Below, one piece after another: positions 27,044 to 37,449 of a DNA stretch of 64,000 nucleotides. The notes below the pieces were generated by a model. That model worked only from the letters and a program-made list of their open reading frames with translations, made no database searches and was not told the DNA's origin. Both the position numbers and the translations under genes were made by a program. Origin of the DNA: Halieaceae bacterium (GTDB taxonomy: Bacteria > Pseudomonadota > Gammaproteobacteria > Pseudomonadales > Halieaceae); assembly GCA_028280635.1 (NCBI GenBank), contig JANQLM010000045.1:38314-102313 (forward strand), read 5' to 3'. Position 1 is the stretch's first letter. The number at the start of each line of letters is the position of its first letter.

Positions 27044-27089
27044 TCTTGTTTACGTGTGCAGCGAACCGTCCGGAGACGGCAGGGTGGGC

Positions 27090-27446
27090 TTAGGCCAGCG
27101 AGGCCTTCGCTTGCTCCACGATCGCTGCAAAAGCCGGCTTGTCATGCACAGCCAGGTCCGCCAGCACACGGCGGTCCAGCTGGATGTCGGCCTTCTTCAG
27201 GCCATTGATCAAGCGGCTGTAGCTCAGGCCGTTGGCACGGGACTGGGCGTTGATGCGGGTGATCCACAGCGAGCGGAACTGACGCTTGCGCTGACGGCGA
27301 TCACGGTAGGCATACTGGCCCGCCTTGGTAACGGCTTGCTTGGCCACGCGGAAAATGCGTGAACGCGCGCCGTAGTAACCTTTGGCCTGCTTGAGAACTT
27401 TCTTGTGACGGCGGCGAGCCACCACTCCACGTTTTACTCGGGGCAT
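27090..27446 (-). CDS. rplT: 50S ribosomal protein L20
   Basis: This 118-residue protein is of standard length, with [19 protein letters not shown], a long basic helix ([18 protein letters not shown]) and [16 protein letters not shown]. It binds 23S rRNA early in assembly, and in relatives it represses its own operon by binding the infC-rpmI-rplT leader. It lies 31 bases after rpmI. Confidence 0.98.
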   Translation of the reverse strand: MPRVKRGVVARRRHKKVLKQAKGYYGARSRIFRVAKQAVTKAGQYAYRDRRQRKRQFRSLWITRINAQSRANGLSYSRLINGLKKADIQLDRRVLADLAVHDKPAFAAIVEQAKASLA

Positions 27447-27477
27447 TTGTCTATTCCTCCTTTAATAACCGCAACCG

Positions 27478-27675
27478 TTACTTCGCCCGCATCATGCGGT
27501 CGATCAGCACCTTGTCGTTCTTGTGAATCTCGGAAGTTCCACGCAACTGGCGCTTACGCTTGGTCGTCATCTTCGTGAGGATGTGACTTTTGTTGGCACT
27601 CTTACGCTTGTAGTTACCACTGCTGGTTTTCTTGAAGCGCTTGGCTGCCCCACTGTGAATTTTTGCTTTAGGCAT
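27478..27675 (-). CDS. rpmI: 50S ribosomal protein L35
   Basis: This 65-residue, very basic protein starts [17 protein letters not shown] and contains [17 protein letters not shown]. Standard length and place between infC and rplT. Confidence 0.98.
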   Translation of the reverse strand: MPKAKIHSGAAKRFKKTSSGNYKRKSANKSHILTKMTTKRKRQLRGTSEIHKNDKVLIDRMMRAK

Positions 27676-27733
27676 AACTAACTCCGCATTTGCATAGTTT
27701 GATAAATGAAGATGCTAGGGCATTCACAGGCCA

Positions 27734-28261
27734 CTAGTTCTTCTTCTTAGGGGCGATCACCATCGTGAGCTGCCGGCCTTCCATTTTCGGGAATTGCTCG
27801 ACAGAACCCAGCTCGGCCAGGTCGGCTTCTACTCGCTTGAGTAGCTCCATGCCGATTTCCTGGTGGGCCATTTCACGGCCGCGATAGCGCAGCGTGACCT
27901 TGGCCTTGTCGCCGTTTTCAAGGAAACGTACCAGGTTGCGTAGTTTTACCTGGTAATCCCCTTCCTCCGTCCCTGGACGAAATTTCATCTCTTTAATCTG
28001 TGTCCGCTTCTGCTTCTTCTTGGCAGCGGCCTTTTGCTTCTTGGCCTCGAACACATGTTTGCCGTAGTCCATGATCTTGCAAACCACGGGCTCGGTATCA
28101 GTAATCTGCACCAAATCCAGCGTGGCGGCTTCAGCCGCGCTGATCGCTTCCGCCAGGCTGACAATGCCGACCTGCTCGCCGTCAGCGCCAATGAGCCTTA
28201 CCTTGTCCGCCTCGATCTCATCGTTGATGGGCGCACGTTTGCTCTTGGTATCTCTCTTAAT
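27734..28261 (-). CDS. infC: Translation initiation factor IF-3, starting at ATT
   Basis: The protein is 175 residues. The N-domain is [18 protein letters not shown] and [10 protein letters not shown], then [13 protein letters not shown], a lysine-rich linker and the C-domain [20 protein letters not shown]. No ATG, GTG or TTG suits the N-terminus. An ATT codon at 28261 preceded by GGGAG nine bases away matches the unusual AUU start known from infC, by which IF-3 limits its own synthesis. A TTG further upstream would add 17 unconserved residues. IF-3 checks the start codon and keeps the 30S subunit free. Confidence 0.95.
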   Translation of the reverse strand: MKRDTKSKRAPINDEIEADKVRLIGADGEQVGIVSLAEAISAAEAATLDLVQITDTEPVVCKIMDYGKHVFEAKKQKAAAKKKQKRTQIKEMKFRPGTEEGDYQVKLRNLVRFLENGDKAKVTLRYRGREMAHQEIGMELLKRVEADLAELGSVEQFPKMEGRQLTMVIAPKKKN

Positions 28262-28405
28262 CGGTTTTTTCTCCCGTTTTTCGTAATGCCAGGGAAAAAC
28301 CCCACGGCACAAATTACTGAGCCGCGGGATTTTATAGAGCTTGGCCCGGATTCACAAGCCTTTTCTGGTGTGAATAACCACCGAAAGCGTTTGAATTACA
28401 AAGGC

Positions 28406-30319
28406 TTAGCGCCGCTCGCTGACCTCGTTGCCGAGGCGTTCGGCAAAGTCTTCGAGGGATAGGGTGCCGAGGTCTTCACCGCTGCGGGTGCGCACCGCGA
28501 CAGTGCCCTCTTCCATCTCCCGATCGCCCACCACCAGCAGGTAAGGAACGCGCTGGATGGTGTGCTCGCGAATCTTGAAGCCAACCTTCTCGTTACGCGA
28601 ATCTGAGGCCACTCTCAGCCCCAGGGCTTTCAGGCGTTGCTCCACCTCGCCGACGTAAGGCGTCTGCTTCTCAGAGATGTTCAGCACAACGGCCTGCACA
28701 GGTGCCAGCCAGACCGGAAACTTACCCTCAAAGTGCTCAATGAGAATGCCGATAAAGCGCTCCAAGGAGCCGAACAAAGCGCGGTGCAGCATTACCGGAC
28801 GCTTGCCGCGGTCACCGCTTTGATCCACATAAGAAATATCGAAACGTTCAGGCAGGTTCATGTCGACCTGAAGCGTGCCACATTGCCAGTCGCGGCCGAT
28901 CGCGTCGCGCAACACAAACTCCAGCTTTGGACCGTAGAAAGCGCCTTCACCGGGGTACAGTACATAGTCCAGCCCTATGACCTTCAGTGCGTTACTCAAC
29001 GCACCTTCGAGCCTGTCCCATATCTCGTCGCTGCCAATGCGCTTTTCAGGCCGCGTCGACAGTTTGATCACCACATCCTCGAAACCGAAGTCCTTATAAA
29101 TGTCGAGCACGAGTCTGATTACCTCAATACACTCCTGCTCCATCTGCTCTTCGGTACAGTAGATGTGCGCGTCGTCCTGGGTGAAATGCCTGACTCGCAT
29201 CAGACCAAACAAGGCGCCGGAAGGTTCGTAGCGGTGAACCTTGCCGAACTCGGCCATTCTCAGCGGCAGATCACGGTAGCTCTTCAGCCCCTGGGCAAAC
29301 ATGGAAACAGAGCCCGGGCAGTTCATCGGCTTTAACGCATACACGCTCCCATCTTCCGTCTCCGTCGTGTACATGTGCTCACCGTAGTTGAACCAGTGCC
29401 CGGATGTCTCCCAGAGGCTGCGATTCATGACATCGGGCGTATTCACCTCAACGTAGCCGGCGTCTTCCTGACGCTTACGCATGTAAGCCAGAAGTTCCAA
29501 GAACAGCGTCCAGCCTTTCGGGTGCCAAAAGACGGCACCGGGGGCTTCATCGCTAAAATGAAACAGGTCAAGCTGACGCCCCAGTTTCCTATGATCGCGT
29601 TTCTCAGCCTCTTCAATGCGGCGCAGGTAGGCCTTCAACTCCTTGCTGTTACGCCAGGCGGTACCGTAGATGCGTTGCAGCATTTCGTTGCTGGCGTCGC
29701 CGCGCCAGTAGGCGCCGGCCACCTTGGTGAGCTTGAAGGTCTTGAGCTTGCCCGTGCTGGGTACGTGGGGACCACGGCACAGATCCATCCAGGGGCCCTG
29801 GCGGTAGATGCTGATCTCCTCGCCCTCGGGCAGTTCTTCGATGATCTGCACCTTGTAGTGCTCGCCCATGTTGCGGAACGTTTCCACCGCCTTCTCGCGG
29901 CTCATAACCAGGCGTTCTACCGGTAGATCATCGGCCACGATCTCCGCCATCCGCTTCTCGATTTTCTCGAGGTCTTCCGGGGTGAAGCTATGGCCCGTGG
30001 CAAAGTCGTAGTAGAAACCGTCTTCAATGACGGGGCCTATAGTGACCTGAGTGCCGGGATAGAGCTCCTGCACCGCCATCGCCAGGAGGTGGGCGGTAGA
30101 GTGCCGGATGATCTCCAGGCCCTCTTCATCGCGGTCGGTGATGATGGCCAACTCGGCGTCATCATCTATGACGAATGAGGTGTCAACCTCGCGGCCATCC
30201 AACCTCCCGCCCAGGGCGGCTTTGGCGAGGCCGGGACCGATGTCGGAGGCAACGTCAAACACAGAAACAGGATTATCGAAGGTCCGCTGGGAACCGTCGG
30301 GCAAAGTAATAACTGGCAT
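28406..30319 (-). CDS. thrS: Threonyl-tRNA synthetase (housekeeping copy)
   Basis: The protein is 637 residues, full length. TGS domain ([11 protein letters not shown]), editing domain with [17 protein letters not shown] and the catalytic class II core. The zinc ligands are Cys in MNCPGS, His in DDAHIYC and His in [10 protein letters not shown]. The C-terminal anticodon domain includes [12 protein letters not shown]. It attaches threonine to tRNA-Thr. It heads the thrS-infC-rpmI-rplT-pheST-ihfA-merR series. The decayed thrS at 3.7-4.6 kb is a diverged relative. Confidence 0.98.
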   Translation of the reverse strand: MPVITLPDGSQRTFDNPVSVFDVASDIGPGLAKAALGGRLDGREVDTSFVIDDDAELAIITDRDEEGLEIIRHSTAHLLAMAVQELYPGTQVTIGPVIEDGFYYDFATGHSFTPEDLEKIEKRMAEIVADDLPVERLVMSREKAVETFRNMGEHYKVQIIEELPEGEEISIYRQGPWMDLCRGPHVPSTGKLKTFKLTKVAGAYWRGDASNEMLQRIYGTAWRNSKELKAYLRRIEEAEKRDHRKLGRQLDLFHFSDEAPGAVFWHPKGWTLFLELLAYMRKRQEDAGYVEVNTPDVMNRSLWETSGHWFNYGEHMYTTETEDGSVYALKPMNCPGSVSMFAQGLKSYRDLPLRMAEFGKVHRYEPSGALFGLMRVRHFTQDDAHIYCTEEQMEQECIEVIRLVLDIYKDFGFEDVVIKLSTRPEKRIGSDEIWDRLEGALSNALKVIGLDYVLYPGEGAFYGPKLEFVLRDAIGRDWQCGTLQVDMNLPERFDISYVDQSGDRGKRPVMLHRALFGSLERFIGILIEHFEGKFPVWLAPVQAVVLNISEKQTPYVGEVEQRLKALGLRVASDSRNEKVGFKIREHTIQRVPYLLVVGDREMEEGTVAVRTRSGEDLGTLSLEDFAERLGNEVSERR

Positions 30320-30528
30320 GGTATCGAGTCCCTTTCCAGTGGTGGCCCCAACGAAGGGTCACATGTGGGTTAAGAGGGCGAACCCTCAAGTCTGAAAGCG
30401 CCTGTGAAATAGCCAGCAGCACCATACGGGTAGTGCCTCAACTGGCGTTCACTCGCTCCCGAGTGAGCTTTCAGTTTAACACAGTCGTTCCTGTCGACGT
30501 CGTGAATATTGCGTAGTCTTGCGCTGTA

Positions 30529-31443
30529 TCAGGCGGACGTTTTCCGCAGGCTACCCGGCGACTTACCGGTGATTTTCTTGAAGGCCTTGGAAAAGGACGC
30601 CTCGCTGTCGTAGCCGCAGCGGCTTGCCACCTCCAACATCGGCGCGCCCTCTTCCGCCAGCCAGATACTGGCCTGCTGCATGCGCCAGCGCGCCAGGTAG
30701 TGCATGGGTGATTCGCCCAGTGTGCGCTTGAAGTGCTCCGCAAAGGCGGAACGCGACATGCTGGCAGCCTCGGCAAACTGCGCCAGGGTCCACCGATATC
30801 CCGGCTTGCCGTGAATCAGGTCCAGCACCCGCCGCAGCCGCTTGTCCGCCAGCGCAGCCGCCAGACTGGCCAGGGGGTGACCCGCCCAGGACTGCTCACG
30901 GGCCAGGGCGACAAACAGGGTCTCCGCCAGCCGATTCAACACTGCCTCGCTGCCGACCTTGCCGGCCAGGGCCTCCATGCGAATCAGGTCCGACAGCGCC
31001 TGGGACGAAGGGTCAGTACCACTGCGCCAGATCACCACCGGTGGCAGCGTCGCCAGCAGCGGGTTGCCGGCATTGTGCTTGAGCAGGAAGTGTCCGCACA
31101 GCAAACCCACCCCGTCCGCCCTTGGCCCACGTTCGAAACTGATGGAACTGACCGCGTTCACCTGCGTTGGGCAGTGAGCGCCGGCGTGTAACTGGTGACG
31201 GGCGTCCCGGGGAAAGATCACGATATCCCCGGCCTCCAGAGGCTCGGGCGCTGCCAGGGCGGGCGAGACCACCCGGCAGGCGCCGTGGGTCACCATGTGG
31301 AAACTGGCCAGCCCGGTACCGGAGGTATCCACGGCCCAGTCGTTGCCGCAGTACTGGGCGTTGTGAAAGATGCGGGCGCGAAGCCGGAAAGCCTCAAACA
31401 GGGCTGACAGGGTATCCACCGGGGGCTCTGGACGATCGGACAT
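30529..31443 (-). CDS. AraC family regulator with cupin sensor domain
   Basis: This 304-residue protein has an N-terminal cupin_6-type domain (LEAGDIVIFPRDARHQLHAG, then CGHFLLKHNAGNPLL), the AraC-binding layout of the group exemplified by regulators of oxidoreductase genes. C-terminal tandem HTHs follow: WTLAQFAEAASMSRSAFAEHFK and MLEVASRCGYDSEASFSKAFKK. It is divergent from the YHS gene 113 bases away, which it probably regulates. The inducer is unknown. Confidence 0.9.
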   Translation of the reverse strand: MSDRPEPPVDTLSALFEAFRLRARIFHNAQYCGNDWAVDTSGTGLASFHMVTHGACRVVSPALAAPEPLEAGDIVIFPRDARHQLHAGAHCPTQVNAVSSISFERGPRADGVGLLCGHFLLKHNAGNPLLATLPPVVIWRSGTDPSSQALSDLIRMEALAGKVGSEAVLNRLAETLFVALAREQSWAGHPLASLAAALADKRLRRVLDLIHGKPGYRWTLAQFAEAASMSRSAFAEHFKRTLGESPMHYLARWRMQQASIWLAEEGAPMLEVASRCGYDSEASFSKAFKKITGKSPGSLRKTSA

Positions 31444-31555
31444 AAACTCAGGCTAACCGCACATACCCACAAAGCGCAACGACACCTAGGATAGCTCCCC
31501 GTTGAATGCGAATGATCGCTGACACCAAGCAACCACCAACGAGGAAGCTCAGACC

Positions 31556-32008
31556 ATGAAAACCAGACTTTTGGGAATCATCTTTGCGTTGTTCAGCCTG
31601 TCCGCCGTGGCGGGCGTCGACACCGACACCGACGCCAATGGCGTCATCCTGGCCGGGCACGACACCGTGGCCTACCACACCGAAGACCGTGCGGTGGTAG
31701 GCAAGCCCACCATCACCGCCGTCTATAATGACGCCATCTACCGCTTTGCCAGCGAAGCGAACCGCGACCTGTTCGTCGCCTATCCCGCCAGGTATGCGCC
31801 TGCCTACGGTGGCTTCTGCGCCTTCGGCGCGACGTTTGGCAAGAAGTTCTCGGTAGACGGCAAGGCCTTCAAGGTGGTCGACGGCCAGCTCTACGTCAAC
31901 AAGAACCTGTCCGTCGCGGAAACCTGGAACAAGGATATCCCCGGGCACATTGTCGAGGCTGACGAGTACTGGCCCCGTATTGAAGCAGTACCGGCCACCA
32001 AGCTCTAA
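31556..32008 (+). CDS. Exported YHS domain protein
   Basis: The protein is 150 residues. The signal peptide MKTRLLGIIFALFSLSAVAG is followed by a YHS-like region: GHDTVAYHTEDRAVVG, AIYRFASEANRDLFVAYPARYAPAYGGFCAFG and a C-terminal NKDIPGHIVEADEYWP. The Cys and the Tyr-His-Ser-like loop suggest metal or redox-ligand binding in the periplasm; YHS proteins of this type are common next to AraC regulators. A clear GAGGAAG precedes the ATG. Confidence 0.85.
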   Translation: MKTRLLGIIFALFSLSAVAGVDTDTDANGVILAGHDTVAYHTEDRAVVGKPTITAVYNDAIYRFASEANRDLFVAYPARYAPAYGGFCAFGATFGKKFSVDGKAFKVVDGQLYVNKNLSVAETWNKDIPGHIVEADEYWPRIEAVPATKL

Positions 32009-32035
32009 GCTGCAAGCCAGTACTACCTCCCATGA

Positions 32036-32056
32036 GTGCGGCCCCAGGGGCCGCAT
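32036..32056 (+). terminator. Terminator after the YHS gene
   Basis: A short GC-rich hairpin (GCGGCCC/GGGCCGC) is followed by ATTCGCTGTTTT. It begins 28 bases after the YHS stop. Confidence 0.6.
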
Positions 32057-32190
32057 TCGCTGTTTTAGGGTCGCGTCCCACAAGAAGCACAACTTTTCAA
32101 AAAACTGATCGCCTTTAGCTAAACAATCAATTTTTCAAATCGGCGGCACCACCTTAATCTGCCCGCAACCCATTCATGCGGCCAAGAATC

Positions 32191-32304
32191 ATGAAACAGG
32201 ACAAGCAACAACTATCGTTGCTCGACTACCCGGGCTACTGCCTGACACTGTCATTGCTGTTCACAGGGTCACTCGGGCTGAGCATCTATCTTCACACGCT
32301 TTAG
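32191..32304 (+). CDS. Possible 37-residue single-span membrane peptide
   Basis: An ATG at 32191 opens 37 codons: a polar start (MKQDKQQLSLLDYPG) and a hydrophobic segment (CLTLSLLFTGSLGLSIYL). The layout would suit a small inner-membrane protein. No strong ribosome site is seen and no family is recognised, so it may be chance. Confidence 0.3.
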   Translation: MKQDKQQLSLLDYPGYCLTLSLLFTGSLGLSIYLHTL

Positions 32305-32468
32305 CGCGCCAGGTCGTGCACCACGGTCGCCACGATGACTGCGGGCACCCCAGGCAACAGCCCGTCACGGCAGCGCGGTGGCCCGGGGCAACTAGGCTAT
32401 CCCACGTCGCTCCACCAGGCCGGCAATTCGGTACACTATCGGCAAATTCCAATAAGCACGGGCTTCTC

Positions 32469-34055
32469 ATGCTTTCTCTGCATCCTCTACATCGCACCTT
32501 GATTCGCTGGTCTCAACTGACAGTGGCCATTGCCGCCACCTGCCTGTCCTGGGGTACGGCCGCACAAAGCCAGCTCTCCGACGCGGTCGGCACTACCAAG
32601 CAGGCAGTCAATAGCTACCGCAGCCAACACGAGGCGACAATTGTGTCCGACTTCGCGGACCTGCTGGCGATCCCAAATGTGGCGGTCAACCTTGCCGATA
32701 TGGAGGTGAATGCTGACCACATCATCGGCTTGCTGGAGCCCCGGGGGTTCTCGACGCGCAAGCTGTACGCCGGCGGCGCCCCCTATATCTATGCAGAACT
32801 GCCCAGTCCGGGCGCCACTGAGACAGTGATGATCTATGCCCACTTCGACGGGCAACCGGTGCAGGAAGAGAACTGGCAATACCCGGCTTTCACCCCCACC
32901 CTGCTGGACGGCCCGCTCCCCGACGGCAAACCGGTGGACATCGCGCAGGTGAAAGGCGCCTTCGGCCCCGAGTGGCGCCTGTACGCCCGCTCCGCCGGCG
33001 ACGACAAAATGCCGGTGATTGCGTTGATTCACACCCTGGATGCACTGGCGGCGGCGGGCATCAAACCCTCAGTGAATGTCAAGCTGCTACTGGATGGGGA
33101 AGAAGAAATGGGCTCCCCTAGCGTCCGCCAGGTCATCGACAAGTACGGCAAGCTGCTGCAGGCCGACGTGCTGCTGTTCTGTGACGGCCCCATGCATCAG
33201 TCGCGCCGCACCCAGATCGTGTTCGGTGTGCGCGGCTCTACCACCGTGGACATCACCACTTATGGCGCCACCCGGCCTCTGCATTCCGGCCACTACGGGA
33301 ACTGGTCCCCCAACCCGATCATGTCGCTGGCCTACCTGCTGACCAGCATGAGGGATGAATCGGGGCGCATTCTGGTCAAGGACTACTACAAAGACGTGAC
33401 ACCGTTGTCCGAACTGGAAATGGAAGCCATTGCCGGCATGCCCGATGTCACCGACACATTGAAGGACGAACTGTCGGTGCACACGCCGGAGGGCAACGGT
33501 GCCCGGCTGGAGGAGCTGATATCCCTGCCCGCCCTAAACATGCGCGGCTTCGTGGCAGGCGGCGTGGGCAACAAGGGGCGTAACGTTTTGCTTTCCACCG
33601 CAACCGCCTCCATCGACCTGCGGCTGGTGCCGAACCAGACACCGGAGGGAACCCGCAAGCTGCTGGAGGATCATGTGGCCGCCCAGGGTTTTCACGTGGT
33701 TTATGCAGAACCCACGCCGGAGATTCTGCGCGCCCACTCGAAAGTGGCGAGGATGGACTGGAAGGATTCAGGCTACCCGGCCCTGCGCACCGAGCTCGAT
33801 CACCCCATGGCTCTGCGCCTTACCGAGCTGATGCGCGCGATTTCACCGAACCTGATCGTCACACCGACCATGGGCGGCAGCCTGCCGCTACACGAATTCG
33901 GCAGCCGCCTGAGCGCGCCGATCATTATTCTGCCGCTGGCCAACCACGACAATAACCAGCACGCGGAGAACGAGAATATCCGCCTGCAGAACCTCTGGGA
34001 TGCCATGGCGGTGTACGGCGCGGTGCTGGCTCATTTCGGTGAGCCAGGCACCTGA
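32469..34055 (+). CDS. Exported M20 family metallopeptidase
   Basis: The protein is 528 residues from the ATG at 32469. A leader with LTVAIAATCLSWGTAAQS is followed by M20 zinc motifs: MIYAHFDGQP, SAGDDKMPV with the bridging Asp, and LDGEEEMGSP with the catalytic Glu-Glu. A dimerisation lid includes RGSTTVDITT and RPLHSGHYGN, and LANHDNNQHAENENI supplies the last His. The closest layout is the dipeptidase-like branch that includes carnosinase-type enzymes. Periplasmic peptide hydrolysis is the likely role. Convergent with the next gene, four bases apart. Confidence 0.9.
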   Translation: MLSLHPLHRTLIRWSQLTVAIAATCLSWGTAAQSQLSDAVGTTKQAVNSYRSQHEATIVSDFADLLAIPNVAVNLADMEVNADHIIGLLEPRGFSTRKLYAGGAPYIYAELPSPGATETVMIYAHFDGQPVQEENWQYPAFTPTLLDGPLPDGKPVDIAQVKGAFGPEWRLYARSAGDDKMPVIALIHTLDALAAAGIKPSVNVKLLLDGEEEMGSPSVRQVIDKYGKLLQADVLLFCDGPMHQSRRTQIVFGVRGSTTVDITTYGATRPLHSGHYGNWSPNPIMSLAYLLTSMRDESGRILVKDYYKDVTPLSELEMEAIAGMPDVTDTLKDELSVHTPEGNGARLEELISLPALNMRGFVAGGVGNKGRNVLLSTATASIDLRLVPNQTPEGTRKLLEDHVAAQGFHVVYAEPTPEILRAHSKVARMDWKDSGYPALRTELDHPMALRLTELMRAISPNLIVTPTMGGSLPLHEFGSRLSAPIIILPLANHDNNQHAENENIRLQNLWDAMAVYGAVLAHFGEPGT

Positions 34056-34058
34056 CGA

Positions 34059-35027
34059 TTACCGGAAGCTCGCTTTGATGATGCCATGATCCGAGGTGTG
34101 GGCCTGCTTGTCTTCGACGTGATCGTTGAGAATCTGCACCTCGTCCAGCTCCCACACGCTGTCGGTGGAGTGCTCAAAAAACTCTTCTGATACCAAGACA
34201 TGATCCAGCACCCCGCGGTGGTTGCTGTGCTCATGCGTGTAGAACACATCCCGGAAACTCCTTAACTGCTCGAGAAACAGGGCGCTGTACAGTGACTTGT
34301 CGCCGCCCCGGGAGCGCTTGGTCATGCGCGGCTGGTCGGTGATGATGTTGAGAGTGTTACTGAGCGGGTCATCGTTCAGGTCGCCCAGCACTACTGTCGG
34401 TGTGGCCTGGCCTGCCATATGATCGACCAGGATCATACGCAGGGCGGTAGCTTCCGCCGTGCGACGGATCGTCGACAGCGCACTGCCCACCGCCTTGCGG
34501 TGCGCTGAGTCAATGTTGGCGCCGGTCCGGGCCGGCAACTTGGACTTCAGGTGGCAGGCGAACACGGTCACGTCTGGTGTGTGATCATCTTCATGATGCA
34601 GTCTTGCCTCGATCACACTGCGGGAAAAGCGCGTGATATTGACGGTGACTTCATCGTCTTCGCCGTCGCCCTCGTCGAGCTTAACCAACTGGTCGAAGGG
34701 GAAGTTCTTGATCACGCCGATACCGCCGCCCACGCTCCAGGGTGACCTCACCAACAGGGCGCAGGCGATATCGTACCAATCGTCTTTGATGTAATACGCC
34801 GTGTAGTCCTCGAGTCCGGAGTGGCTGATGACATCATCCAGGCAGCTCCGGCTCCAGAGTTCCTGGATAGCGACCACATCTGCATCGAGCTCTCGCAGCT
34901 TGCTGACCGTCCAGTCGCGCTGCAGGGTGTACTCCTCGTGAGTCACCAGGTTTGAGCTGCGCTTGCGCTTGCCGGCGGCCTGAAAGTTGTAGAGATTGAA
35001 GGAAGCAAAGCTGATGGGGGCGGGCAT
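34059..35027 (-). CDS. Endonuclease/exonuclease/phosphatase family protein
   Basis: This 322-residue EEP-fold protein shows FASFNLYNFQ (Asn), VVAIQELWS (the metal-binding Glu), VFACHLKSK (His), VVLGDLNDDPLSN (Asp-x-Asn) and the closing TSDHGIIKASF (Asp-His). The EEP family splits phosphodiesters in DNA, lipids or nucleotides with magnesium. No signal peptide. Substrate unknown. Single gene. Confidence 0.88.
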   Translation of the reverse strand: MPAPISFASFNLYNFQAAGKRKRSSNLVTHEEYTLQRDWTVSKLRELDADVVAIQELWSRSCLDDVISHSGLEDYTAYYIKDDWYDIACALLVRSPWSVGGGIGVIKNFPFDQLVKLDEGDGEDDEVTVNITRFSRSVIEARLHHEDDHTPDVTVFACHLKSKLPARTGANIDSAHRKAVGSALSTIRRTAEATALRMILVDHMAGQATPTVVLGDLNDDPLSNTLNIITDQPRMTKRSRGGDKSLYSALFLEQLRSFRDVFYTHEHSNHRGVLDHVLVSEEFFEHSTDSVWELDEVQILNDHVEDKQAHTSDHGIIKASFR

Positions 35028-35144
35028 GAATCTGGGCTCCTAAGTACAACGGGTGCACTTGGAGTGTAGTCAGGTGAGGCGAGGGTGGAAGCTAAGCTGA
35101 TGGCTTAGGTCGTTTGGGGGGAGTCGACTGCGGCTTTAATCGCA

Positions 35145-37355
35145 TCAGAAATTCAGCTCCCACTCAACACCGATAATCCGGGGCATACCGAGTGGTGCGT
35201 AATCGTTGCCGTCTTCTCCCCCGGGGTTCGCCACCGCCAGACCGGTGAAGATGCGTTCATCCGTCAGATTCTCGCCAAACAGTCGCACCGAGAACGTCTC
35301 TCCCTCATAGCCTGCCTGTAGATTGACTTCCATAACGCTCTCCTGTGTCGCGGTTGCCCGCTCGTTGAGCGGTATGTCACCGGTGAAACTAAGCTCGCCG
35401 CGACAGAAAAAGCCGCGCTCGCTTCCATAGCGGAGCGCTATGTTCGCATCGTACTCCGGCACCAGCTTAACCGCATTGCCGTCGAGGTTTTCGGTCTCGG
35501 AAACCTGAAAATCTCGATACTCAGCGTCGGCATAGCCGTAGGCGGCAGTAAGTTTGAGATTCGGCAAAACGTTGTACGCCGTCTCGATTTCGAAGCCCGT
35601 ACTTTCGATGGATGCATCAGCCGAGATGAACGCAGTAGATACCACCTGCCCCGCATCATTGAATAGCACCTGGACCTCTTGCCAGTTATCCGACTCAATG
35701 TAGAAAGCCGCGAAATTCAGGTAACCGCGGCCGTTAGGGAACAGGTATTTGAAGCCAGCTTCATAGCTCCAGATAGACTCCTCGTCGTAGCTTGTCACGT
35801 CATCCGCAAGTTCGATGTCAGCGGCGGCGAGGTTAAATCCACCTGGTATGTAACCTTGCGATGCGCTAGCGAAGAGATTCAGGCTGTCGCTCACCCGATA
35901 GCGAAGTGCAAAACGCGGCAATAGCGCGTCGTAGGTTTCGTCGAGGGAGATGTCCTGAAACACCAGTTGGGTAAACCCAAGATCCAGAATGCCAGCTCGC
36001 TGGCTTGTCTCGCGTTCAGCGTGATCGTAGCGCAGCCCGACTGTGCCATACAGCCCGTCCAGACCCAGGCGCGCCGTCACAGAGGCGAACACGGCGAAGT
36101 CTTGCGCCAGACTAGACTGCAAAGGCGTCAGCAGATACTCATCCAGGCTCATGGGTTGACCAAAGGCCGTACCGAGACGAGTCTCATCCTCCTCTCGGTA
36201 CCAGGAGACACCCAGCAAGTATTCGAAGCTGTCGCTATCCGGAGAGGAAAAGCGAAGTTCACCGCTCCAGACTTCTTCGTCCTCGATTTCACCGCCTACC
36301 ACCGTCGGCAGCGCTGTGGAATCGAGGTCCAGACCGTAGGACTCCTCTTCAGTCGATGCATAAGACAGGGCGGCGTCGATCGATCCCAGCGACATGAAGT
36401 AGGTAGCGCTGAGCCCGGCGACGATGTTCTGCTCCTCAGTGCGTTTGGGGGCATCATTGATGAACTCAAAACGTCCCATGCTACGTCCGCCGTTGAACAG
36501 ATCCTGGTAGGTCGCGTCGTATAGTCCTCGGTTCTGCGGGACGAAATCCTGGTCGAAGAGCCCCGGCGCGTCGGTATCCAGAATGTACGCCGTGGCGTTG
36601 ACCACAAGATTGTCGTTAGGCGTGAACCTCAATCGGCCTTGCAGGAACAGATCTTCGACCTCGCCGCTTTCTCTATCGGCAGCCGCCGTGTTGGACACAA
36701 AGGCATCTTCGTGCGAGGCCTTGAACGCGACCGAACCAAGCAGTGTGTTTTCGACCAGGGTACCGCCCAGGAAGCCGTCGATGCCATAGGCCGAGTCCCC
36801 GTTATAGGTGGAGGTTGTGAGTCTGACCTGCCCTTCAAACTCATCCTGTGGCTGTCGAGTCGTGATGAGCAGAAGACCTGCCTCACTGTTCGCGCCATAC
36901 AGCGTCGACTGGGGACCGCGCAATACTTCGATCGATGAGATCTGATTGAGTACTGCGTTGCTGAGCTCGCGGAAGGGAATGCCGTCGATATAAATAGCCG
37001 CCCTGTTCACGATAAAGGGGTTGGATTCAATGCCGCGGATCGACACAAAAACCGAACTTAGCTGCCCTGCCTCATTGAACTGCACATTGGGCACAAGATC
37101 ATCAATCCTGCGAATGTCCCGTAGTCGCGTCTCCCGTATCGCGTCTTGATCCAGCACGGTAACGGACATATCTGTTTCTTGCAGGCTGCGATCGCGCTTC
37201 TGGCCTCGGACTACGATCGTCTCAATGACCCGCTCCTGGCTCGATGTTACTGAGTTCTGCTGTTCTCGAGCGAACGTCGGGCAGCTACACAAAATAAAGA
37301 AAAACAGGGCGCAAGCTGGTTTGCTAGCGCGCCGAATCGTCGAAGCGGAGGCCAT
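35145..37355 (-). CDS. TonB-dependent outer-membrane receptor (siderophore type by context)
   Basis: The protein is 736 residues. A signal peptide (ALFFFILCSCPTFA) is followed by a TonB box region with ETIVVRGQKRDRSLQET. The plug domain spans residues 60-170, with IEVLRGPQSTLYGANSEAG, and a 22-strand barrel ends in a terminal aromatic residue (GVEWELNF). A PchR-type AraC regulator lies directly upstream on the same strand, and a Fur-like palindrome lies 40 bases before the start. Uptake of a ferric siderophore is the likeliest role. Confidence 0.9.
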   Translation of the reverse strand: MASASTIRRASKPACALFFFILCSCPTFAREQQNSVTSSQERVIETIVVRGQKRDRSLQETDMSVTVLDQDAIRETRLRDIRRIDDLVPNVQFNEAGQLSSVFVSIRGIESNPFIVNRAAIYIDGIPFRELSNAVLNQISSIEVLRGPQSTLYGANSEAGLLLITTRQPQDEFEGQVRLTTSTYNGDSAYGIDGFLGGTLVENTLLGSVAFKASHEDAFVSNTAAADRESGEVEDLFLQGRLRFTPNDNLVVNATAYILDTDAPGLFDQDFVPQNRGLYDATYQDLFNGGRSMGRFEFINDAPKRTEEQNIVAGLSATYFMSLGSIDAALSYASTEEESYGLDLDSTALPTVVGGEIEDEEVWSGELRFSSPDSDSFEYLLGVSWYREEDETRLGTAFGQPMSLDEYLLTPLQSSLAQDFAVFASVTARLGLDGLYGTVGLRYDHAERETSQRAGILDLGFTQLVFQDISLDETYDALLPRFALRYRVSDSLNLFASASQGYIPGGFNLAAADIELADDVTSYDEESIWSYEAGFKYLFPNGRGYLNFAAFYIESDNWQEVQVLFNDAGQVVSTAFISADASIESTGFEIETAYNVLPNLKLTAAYGYADAEYRDFQVSETENLDGNAVKLVPEYDANIALRYGSERGFFCRGELSFTGDIPLNERATATQESVMEVNLQAGYEGETFSVRLFGENLTDERIFTGLAVANPGGEDGNDYAPLGMPRIIGVEWELNF

Positions 37356-37394
37356 TGGAGGTTTGCTCGGCTGAAGGGAGCAAGCATTTTGTTA

Positions 37395-37411
37395 AGAACG
37401 ATTCGCGTTCT
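37395..37411. promoter_or_regulatory. Possible Fur box upstream of the TonB receptor
   Basis: This is the inverted repeat AGAACG-ATTCG-CGTTCT. Extended by a base each side on the minus strand it agrees with about 12 of 19 positions of the Fur consensus GATAATGATAATCATTATC. It lies 40 bases from the receptor start. It could equally be the AraC-family regulator's own site. Confidence 0.35.
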
Positions 37412-37449
37412 CAATAGCAACCATCTACGGTAGCGGGCAATTCTGCTAC

